A DNA stretch of 26,669 nt from IMG/VR virus record IMGVR_UViG_3300008120_005951, positions 1 through 26,669 of that record. One strand, written 5' to 3'. The translations under genes and the position numbers were made by a program. The notes beneath the pieces were generated by a model. The model saw only the letters and a list, made by a program, of their open reading frames with translations. It searched no databases and was not told the origin of the DNA. This document shows, one piece after another, positions 21,930-26,669 of the stretch. Position 1 is the stretch's first letter, and each line of letters opens with the position of its first letter. Origin of the DNA: a virus.

Positions 21930-23948
21930 ATGGCAGTAGATTTTTTCGAAGAAGGTCAACAAACCACACCGAAAAGGGGTCGAAAGGGTTCAACAACACC
22001 CATTTTAGACAACTTTTCAAGAGACCTAAATAAATTAGTGGAAGAGGGTAAGATAGACCCAATCATAGGTAGAGAGAAGGAAGTTAAAAGAATAGCACAA
22101 ATACTTTCTCGAAAGAAGAAAAATAACGTAGTGGTTGTTGGAGATGCCGGTGTAGGTAAATCCGCTTTAGTAGAAAAATTGGCGTTATTGATTGTAAAAG
22201 GAGAATGCCCAACAAATCTATTGGATAAACGAATCGTATCGTTAGATTTGACTTCATTAGTTGCGGGAACAAAGTACAGAGGTCAATTTGAAGAGAGAAT
22301 TAAAGCAATCTTAAACGAACTACAACACGAACCCAATGTGATTGTCTTTATCGATGAATTACACACAATGATTGGTGCGGGTAACGCGAGTGGCTCAATG
22401 GATGCCGCAAACATTTTAAAACCAGCATTAGCTCGAGGAGAAATTCAATGTATTGGAGCAACTACCTTTGATGAGTTTAAAAAACACATTGAAAAAGATT
22501 CTGCGCTTGTAAGAAGATTTCAAAAAATTATTTTGAAGGAACCAACACAAGTAGAAACAATTCAAATTTTGGAAAACCTCAAGGATTCATACCAAACATA
22601 TCATAAGGTTTTCTATGATGATGGTGTTATAGAAACGATTGTTAAATTGTGTTCTCGTTTTATTACTGACAGGCAATTTCCCGACAAGGCAATCGATGTT
22701 CTTGATGAACTAGGTTCGGAAAAGAAAATCAACACTAAAGTTCCTGATATAATTGAGAATCTCAAAAAAGAATCTGAAGAAATAAAGAACAGAAAAATTC
22801 AAGTAGTAAAAAGTCAGAACTATGAGCAAGCGGCGAAATTAAGAGACGAAGAAAGAAAGGTATTGACTAAACTTGAAGAAGAAAAAAACATTTGGTTAGA
22901 GAAACAAAAGGATAACAAAATACCTATTGTAGTAAACGATGTTTACGAAATTGTTTCACAAATGACGGGAGTACCAATCACCAAATTAGATGAAAGGGAA
23001 ACCGAAAACTTATTGAAATTAGAAGAACGATTATCTTCAAAAGTAATTGGTCAAGATGAAGCAATCTCTATTATATCTAAATCAATAAGAAGAAACAGAG
23101 TCGGAATTAAAGATACAAACAAACCAATAGGTTCGTTTATCTTCTTAGGTTCGACAGGTGTGGGTAAAACATACTTAGCAAAATCCATTGCTGAACTTTT
23201 ATTTGGTGACCCCGATAAAGTTGTTAGGGTGGATATGAGTGAGTTCATGGAAAAACACAACGTATCTCGTTTAATTGGTTCACCTCCCGGTTATGTTGGT
23301 TATGATGAAGGTGGTCAATTGACCGAGAAGATTAAGAATAATCCCTTTTCTGTTGTCTTATTTGATGAGATTGAGAAAGCACATAAAGATGTCTTCAACA
23401 TCCTACTTCAGATTCTTGATGAAGGTCATTTAACAGATTCGTTTGGTAGAAAGGTTAACTTCACAAACACAATCATCATCATGACCTCTAATGTTGGTGC
23501 AAAGAAAGTTTCTGATTTTGGTGGTGGGGTTGGTTTCAATACAACATCAAGCGAATCTCAAAAACATGAGGTAAAGAAATCAATCATACAGAAATCTTTA
23601 AAACAACAATTCAATCCTGAATTCTTAAATCGCATTGATGATGTAATTTTGTTTAACCCGTTAAATGAAGAAACGATTAGCAGAATCATCGAAATTGAAT
23701 TGAGTAAATTGATTGTTAGATTAAAAGAAAAGAACTTCAACATCGTTTTTGATAAAACTGTCACCTCAAGAATTGCAGAACTTAACACACAAGAAGAGTA
23801 CGGAGCAAGACCGATTAAAAGAATCATACAGAATTTGTGTGAAGATTTCCTGTCGGAAGAGATTTTGAAGGGTAGTATTAAAGAAAATCAAACGATAACT
23901 TTGAAGTTTAAAGACGGTCAACTAAAAATTTTTAAGAAAATGGTGTAA
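21930..23948 (+). CDS. clpC: ClpC-type AAA+ unfoldase lacking the N-terminal domain
   Basis: A 672-aa Hsp100 protein with two AAA+ modules. D1: Walker A GDAGVGKS (71-78), pore loop GTKYRG (113-118), Walker B IVFIDELHT (138-146), arginine pair (195-196). A UVR-like coiled segment, QNYEQAAKLRDEE (near 296-308), is typical of ClpC. D2: Walker A GSTGVGKT (407-414), pore loop GYVGY (454-458), Walker B VVLFDEIEKAH (475-485), the VGF ClpP-binding loop (534-536) and GARPIKR sensor 2. The usual 140-residue Clp-N domain is absent. The sequence near the loop (SDFGGGVGFNT) is close to Bacteroidota ClpC. I start at 21930; ATG 21891 would add 13 residues but lies in the inverted repeat. It probably unfolds proteins for host ClpP. 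Confidence 0.85.
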   Translation: MAVDFFEEGQQTTPKRGRKGSTTPILDNFSRDLNKLVEEGKIDPIIGREKEVKRIAQILSRKKKNNVVVVGDAGVGKSALVEKLALLIVKGECPTNLLDKRIVSLDLTSLVAGTKYRGQFEERIKAILNELQHEPNVIVFIDELHTMIGAGNASGSMDAANILKPALARGEIQCIGATTFDEFKKHIEKDSALVRRFQKIILKEPTQVETIQILENLKDSYQTYHKVFYDDGVIETIVKLCSRFITDRQFPDKAIDVLDELGSEKKINTKVPDIIENLKKESEEIKNRKIQVVKSQNYEQAAKLRDEERKVLTKLEEEKNIWLEKQKDNKIPIVVNDVYEIVSQMTGVPITKLDERETENLLKLEERLSSKVIGQDEAISIISKSIRRNRVGIKDTNKPIGSFIFLGSTGVGKTYLAKSIAELLFGDPDKVVRVDMSEFMEKHNVSRLIGSPPGYVGYDEGGQLTEKIKNNPFSVVLFDEIEKAHKDVFNILLQILDEGHLTDSFGRKVNFTNTIIIMTSNVGAKKVSDFGGGVGFNTTSSESQKHEVKKSIIQKSLKQQFNPEFLNRIDDVILFNPLNEETISRIIEIELSKLIVRLKEKNFNIVFDKTVTSRIAELNTQEEYGARPIKRIIQNLCEDFLSEEILKGSIKENQTITLKFKDGQLKIFKKMV

Positions 23949-23976
23949 ATATTTTGATTTTTCATAAAATCATATA

Positions 23977-23984
23977 TATTTATA
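23977..23984 (+). promoter_or_regulatory. TATTTATA motif before candidate small RNA
   Basis: Exact TATTTATA, but with no start codon in a suitable place downstream; instead about 100 bases later comes a strong terminator. The only copy of the set not followed by a gene. Confidence 0.4.
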
Positions 23985-24085
23985 TCTACAAGGAAATCTT
24001 TGCCGATAACCTTTCGTTTTTTAGTCCGTGGGGTTGAACCCACAAAATGACCTCCAAGCCCCGATTCCCATCGGGGCTTTTTTTA
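23985..24085 (+). ncRNA. Candidate small RNA between clpC-like and lipoprotein genes
   Basis: No open reading frame is evident here. The stretch begins right after a TATTTATA motif, contains a hairpin GTGGG-G-TTGAA-CCCAC (24028-24043) and a weak AAGG/CCTT pairing (23990-23993 with 24010-24013), and ends in a strong terminator. It is more GC-rich than the surrounding gaps. I cannot match it to a known RNA family. It may instead be just the 3' untranslated end of the clpC-like mRNA. Confidence 0.35.
24056..24085 (+). terminator. Strong Rho-independent terminator
   Basis: AGCCCCGAT (24057-24065) pairs with ATCGGGGCT (24070-24078) around TCCC, followed by a run of seven T. It stops clpC-side transcription before the lipoprotein gene. 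Confidence 0.9.
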
Positions 24086-24108
24086 TTCTAGAATTTTTTG
24101 TATATTTG
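24078..24108 (+). promoter_or_regulatory. Host-type promoter of lipoprotein gene, predicted leaderless
   Basis: TATATTTG (24101-24108) matches the Bacteroidota -7 box; the -33 position (24078-24081) reads TTTT instead of TTTG. The ATG follows only four bases later, as in the 7988-8018 promoter. Confidence 0.5.
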
Positions 24109-24112
24109 TGGC

Positions 24113-24292
24113 ATGAAGAATTATATTTTCGTATTTGCTGCGGTTCTCACAATGGGAATCACGGCGTGTGGTAATGAATCAACCACATCGACAGAAACAA
24201 CCGATTCAACCGCCGTTAATGTGGATTCAAGCGCAGTAACTGCAAATGATACTACAACTGCTCAGATTACTGACAGTACTGTAAATCAATAA
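24113..24292 (+). CDS. Small lipoprotein
   Basis: A 59-aa protein. Residues 1-18 form a signal peptide (MKNYIFVFAAVLTMGITAC) with a lipobox ITAC, so cleavage before Cys19 and lipid attachment are expected. The mature part is only about 40 residues, Thr/Ser/Asp-rich and probably unstructured (repeated TDST, DSS, DTT). I start at ATG 24113; a TTG at 24098 would run through the promoter box. Such tiny lipoproteins are frequent in flavobacterial genomes, so it may be host-derived. In phages, small lipoproteins often block receptors or superinfection. That use is inference. Confidence 0.75.
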   Translation: MKNYIFVFAAVLTMGITACGNESTTSTETTDSTAVNVDSSAVTANDTTTAQITDSTVNQ

Positions 24293-24293
24293 T

Positions 24294-24373
24294 TTGGATG
24301 AGTGCTCACTACCCCTCGGGTGGAAATGTGAGTTTAATGTATTGCATTTGACACCACGGCTCCCAAATTTTTT
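24294..24373 (+). other. Structured intergenic element before the RNA-repair operon
   Basis: TTTGG plus GAG (24294-24303) can pair with CTC plus CCAAA near 24361-24367, closing a domain that contains CTCAC...GTGAG with an inner ACCC/GGGT helix, and AATG/CATT. It is followed by TTTTTT. It could be a terminator of the lipoprotein gene, a small RNA, or a leader element for the kinase gene. Confidence 0.35.
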
Positions 24374-24385
24374 AAACGAACAACT

Positions 24386-24799
24386 ATGACATATAAAGGA
24401 GATTTAATACTATTAAGAGGTTTACCGGGTTCAGGTAAAAGTACATTAGGTGAAATCATTATGACTTCACCCGGAAGTCCACAATTACCATTATCTGCGG
24501 ATGATTTCTTCACTGATAGTAAAGGTAACTACAATTTCGACCCGACGAAATTAAAAGAAGCACACAATCAGTGTAAACAACGTTGTGCATTATTGATGCA
24601 AAACGAGGTTAAAAAAATTGTCGTTTCTAATACATTTACCCAAGAGTGGGAAATGGATGAATACTTGGAGATGGCTAAAAGATATGATTATCGAATACAT
24701 ACAGTAATCGTAGAAAATCGTCATGGTGGTGTAAACATACACAATGTACCAGAGGATAAGTTACAACAAATGAAAGACCGTTTTAACATTGTACTGTGA
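24386..24799 (+). CDS. Polynucleotide kinase (P-loop kinase domain only)
   Basis: A 137-aa P-loop kinase resembling the kinase half of T4 polynucleotide kinase. It has Walker A GLPGSGKST (12-20), the substrate loop LSADDFF (36-42) whose Asp is the likely catalytic base, and a lid-like NRHGGVNIHNVP (111-122). It would put phosphate on 5'-OH ends of broken RNA. The T4 enzyme (301 aa) has a C-terminal HAD 3'-phosphatase; here that domain is absent. The gene overlaps the ligase start (GTGA, 24796-24799), so kinase and ligase are made together. Confidence 0.85.
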   Translation: MTYKGDLILLRGLPGSGKSTLGEIIMTSPGSPQLPLSADDFFTDSKGNYNFDPTKLKEAHNQCKQRCALLMQNEVKKIVVSNTFTQEWEMDEYLEMAKRYDYRIHTVIVENRHGGVNIHNVPEDKLQQMKDRFNIVL

Positions 24800-25881
24800 T
24801 TGAAATTTTAGAAAAATATCACAAAGATGGTTTGTTGATGAAACAAACTCACCCAACCAAAGATTTGTACATATGGAATTATACACCGAGAGTACAGTAC
24901 GAATCGTTGTGGGATGATATTACTATGCAATGCCGTGGTCTTATTACAACTCATTCAGGAGAAGTAATATCAAAACCATTCGGTAAGTTTTTTAATTACG
25001 AAGAAGTCATCGACAAAAATCTAATTCCTTGGGATAGTGAGTATGCACACATCCAAGATAAAATGGATGGTTCTCTCGGAATTCTTTTCTTTTACGACGG
25101 TGAATGGATTATGTCAACAAGAGGTTCTTTTACCTCAGAACAATCTATTCGTGGTTTAGAAATTCTTAAATCAAAATATGATTTAAGTAAATTCATGAAG
25201 GAAGTTACATACCTATGTGAAATCATTTATCCAGAAAATAGGATAGTAGTGAACTATGGTTGTGATAAGATTACATTTTTATCCGTAACAACACCCATAG
25301 ATGAATTGAACTGGCACACCACCCAAGCAATTTTTCATTCATCGGACATTGCGGAAGAAGATGTTGTTGAAAGTACAATGGTGACTTTTAATAAAAAAAC
25401 ATTTGACAGATATAAACAATTAAACACTCCGAATAGTGAAGGATTTGTTGTTCGTTTCTACCCATCAAATTTTAGAATGAAAATAAAGTTTGAAGAGTAT
25501 GTTCGTTTACATAGAATTCTAACCAACGTATCAAATAGAGATGTTTGGGAATATTTGAAAGACGATAAACCATTCGATGATTTACTTGAAAAGGTACCTG
25601 ATGAATTCAATGATTGGGTAAAAGAAACTGTAAGAGATTTGGTAGTTAGATTTGAAAACATAGAAAAAGAATATCAATGGATATTCAATAAAATTCGAAA
25701 TGTTTATTTTGAATCATATCAAAAAGAATTTAACCGACGTGAGTTTGCAGAGTTGGCTCAAAGATACACACACCCATCAATACTGTTTAATATGTTGGAC
25801 GGTAAGTCATATAAAAGTATAATATGGAAAATTTTATATCCACCATATTCAAAACCATTCAAAAAGGATGAAGAGAATTAG
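24796..25881 (+). CDS. rnl1: RNA ligase, T4 Rnl1 type
   Basis: A 361-aa ATP-dependent RNA ligase that joins 3'-OH and 5'-phosphate RNA ends. The nucleotidyltransferase motifs are complete: KMDG (Lys89 takes AMP), STRGSF (107-112), YLCEIIYPENRIVVNYG (139-155), EGFVVRF (215-221) and RMKIKFEEYV (227-236). The N-terminus, with LLMKQTHPTKDLYIWNYT, fits phage Rnl1 proteins and supports the GTG start at 24796, which overlaps the kinase stop; an internal ATG at 24838 would lose that conserved part. T4 Rnl1 is 374 aa and mends tRNA cut by the host PrrC anticodon nuclease. Confidence 0.92.
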   Translation: MIEILEKYHKDGLLMKQTHPTKDLYIWNYTPRVQYESLWDDITMQCRGLITTHSGEVISKPFGKFFNYEEVIDKNLIPWDSEYAHIQDKMDGSLGILFFYDGEWIMSTRGSFTSEQSIRGLEILKSKYDLSKFMKEVTYLCEIIYPENRIVVNYGCDKITFLSVTTPIDELNWHTTQAIFHSSDIAEEDVVESTMVTFNKKTFDRYKQLNTPNSEGFVVRFYPSNFRMKIKFEEYVRLHRILTNVSNRDVWEYLKDDKPFDDLLEKVPDEFNDWVKETVRDLVVRFENIEKEYQWIFNKIRNVYFESYQKEFNRREFAELAQRYTHPSILFNMLDGKSYKSIIWKILYPPYSKPFKKDEEN

Positions 25882-25897
25882 TAAGAAGAATTATACC

Positions 25898-26311
25898 ATG
25901 AAAAAAAGAATTTATTTAGACGATGTAAGAACACCTATTGAAAAGGACCAATGGGTTATTGTTCGTTCTTACGAAGAATTTGTAGAAAAAGTAACCGAGA
26001 TTGGTTTAGAAAACATTAGTTTAATTTCTCTTGACCATGATTTGGGTGACACCGCAATGGCGGAATGGCATCGTAATGTTTATCATCATTATGAATTGGA
26101 TTATGATAACATTTTGGAGAAGACCGGAATGGATTGTACCAAGTGGTTGGTGGAACGGTGGTTGAATGGGGAACCAGTTGTGGATGTTGTTATCCATTCA
26201 GCAAATGCGATTGGTAGTGCCAACATGATGGGTTACATCAACAATTACAGACACATACATAGATTACCTCAAAATTGTATTAGGGTTCAGATTGAACATA
26301 CGGTCAATTAA
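25898..26311 (+). CDS. Cyclic-phosphate-processing receiver (cREC) domain protein
   Basis: A 137-aa single-domain protein of the receiver fold. IYLDDVRTP (D8, D9) gives the acidic pair, ISLDHDLGD (D46, His47, D48) the central acidic strand with an added His, and VVIHSANAIGSANMMGYI (H100, S101, N103) the conserved His/Ser/Asn strand. These extra His residues are those of the cREC family, proposed from comparative genomics to process 2',3'-cyclic phosphate ends alongside RNA ligases. The start at 25898 removes ten residues that overlap the ligase gene; the start at 25868 is possible. In this operon it may supply the 3'-end healing that the short kinase lacks. Confidence 0.75.
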   Translation: MKKRIYLDDVRTPIEKDQWVIVRSYEEFVEKVTEIGLENISLISLDHDLGDTAMAEWHRNVYHHYELDYDNILEKTGMDCTKWLVERWLNGEPVVDVVIHSANAIGSANMMGYINNYRHIHRLPQNCIRVQIEHTVN

Positions 26312-26325
26312 CATGGAAATGTTGA

Positions 26326-26364
26326 AAAGATGATTTGGATATCTTAAATATCTTTCTCATCTTT
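26326..26364 (+). other. Nested hairpin upstream of last gene
   Basis: AAAGATGA (26326-26333) pairs with TCATCTTT (26357-26364), enclosing GATAT (26338-26342) with ATATC (26348-26352). The T-run is short, so it is a weak terminator or a leader structure. Confidence 0.3.
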
Positions 26365-26400
26365 GTAAGACCGATTAATTAATTCAAAAACTAACCCTAT

Positions 26401-26669
26401 ATGAGTTTGACAAAGACTGGCGTTGCCATAAAAAAGTTGAGTATCAAAGGAAAATACAACGAGTTTTCCGATTTCTATGATATTAACAAAGTGGTCATAT
26501 ACAAGAACATCCTTAAACTATTTAAGGAACTAAAAAACAAAGAAAAAGATATTCTTATCCTTACTATCTCCGCAAAAATCAAAGGTCTTGATTGGGAAAC
26601 CGATTTAAGATTTCAACGTGAAGAATTGATTGTTTTGAAGAGGGACATCATGCCATACTTCGAACAAAT
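26401..26669 (+). CDS. Start of an uncharacterised gene, cut by the window edge
   Basis: An open frame from ATG 26401 runs without a stop to the right edge (89 codons seen). It begins MSLTKTGVAIKKLSIKGKYN and continues Lys-rich, with a hydrophobic strand DILILTISAKI near 62-72. I do not recognise it. It lies 89 bases after the cREC gene on the same strand and may be the next member of the RNA-repair operon. Clean, stop-free coding and the same codon use as its neighbours support it. Confidence 0.6.
   Translation, partial: MSLTKTGVAIKKLSIKGKYNEFSDFYDINKVVIYKNILKLFKELKNKEKDILILTISAKIKGLDWETDLRFQREELIVLKRDIMPYFEQ

Noticed and set aside
12-26400. TAACCCTAT shared before the first gene and the last gene
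   Set aside because: Only two copies of nine bases in AT-rich gaps, with different spacing to the ATG; coincidence cannot be excluded.
1-26669. tRNA genes, CRISPR arrays, integrase or transposase
   Set aside because: Looked for and not seen: no cloverleaf ends with CCA-type acceptor stems, no regularly spaced repeats, no recombinase motifs.

Overview
The window looks like part of a large T4-like (myovirus-type) phage genome whose host is a member of the Bacteroidota, probably a flavobacterium. The T4 affinity rests on a run of recognisable head genes on the minus strand: terminase large subunit gp17, portal gp20, prohead protease gp21, core/scaffold gp22 and major capsid protein gp23, plus a gp5-like baseplate OB-fold protein. 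The host is inferred from four things: a ClpC-type unfoldase that closely resembles Bacteroidota ClpC around its ClpP-binding loop, a bS21 ribosomal protein of Bacteroidota type, promoters of the TTTG-N19-TAnnTTTG class, and the lack of Shine-Dalgarno sequences before the start codons. The DNA is AT-rich and gene-dense, no gap exceeds about 170 bases, and I see no integrase, insertion sequence, tRNA or CRISPR array.

Layout. From 30 to 7238 (+): a string of tightly spaced genes, probably baseplate/tail and other virion proteins (unknown, a 649-aa protein with a large hydrophobic block, a gp5-like hub protein, a large virion-like protein), then two proteins carrying small Cys-containing modules found in marine viruses, and a cupin-like protein. 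From 7191 to 7981 (-): dCMP deaminase and a small SAP-like protein behind a host-type promoter. From 8068 to 16917 (-): the head-assembly cluster gp17-gp20-unknown-unknown-gp21-gp22-gp23, interrupted by a phage bS21 gene on the opposite strand (12358-12549). From 16959 to 20230 (-): four uncharacterised genes, probably virion-related, ending in a strong terminator. From 20309 to 21336 (-): a nucleotidyltransferase overlapping a KTSC-domain gene. From 21403 to 23948: divergent hsp20 and clpC-like genes around a long imperfect inverted repeat. From 23977 to 24385: a possible small RNA with terminator, a tiny lipoprotein gene and a second structured intergenic element. From 24386 to the right edge (+): a polynucleotide kinase, an Rnl1-type RNA ligase and a cyclic-phosphate-processing receiver (cREC) protein, which together look like an RNA-repair operon, then the start of an unknown gene.

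How it fits together. The late genes appear to share an octamer, TATTTATA, just upstream of their start codons (ten intergenic copies, always in the same orientation relative to the gene it precedes), a candidate phage-specific late promoter. Accessory genes instead carry host-type promoters, in two cases so close to the ATG that the mRNA would be leaderless. Host takeover functions cluster at the right: protein quality control (Hsp20, ClpC-like), translation (bS21) and RNA repair (kinase, ligase, cREC).

All functional names come from reading motifs by eye; no database search was run.
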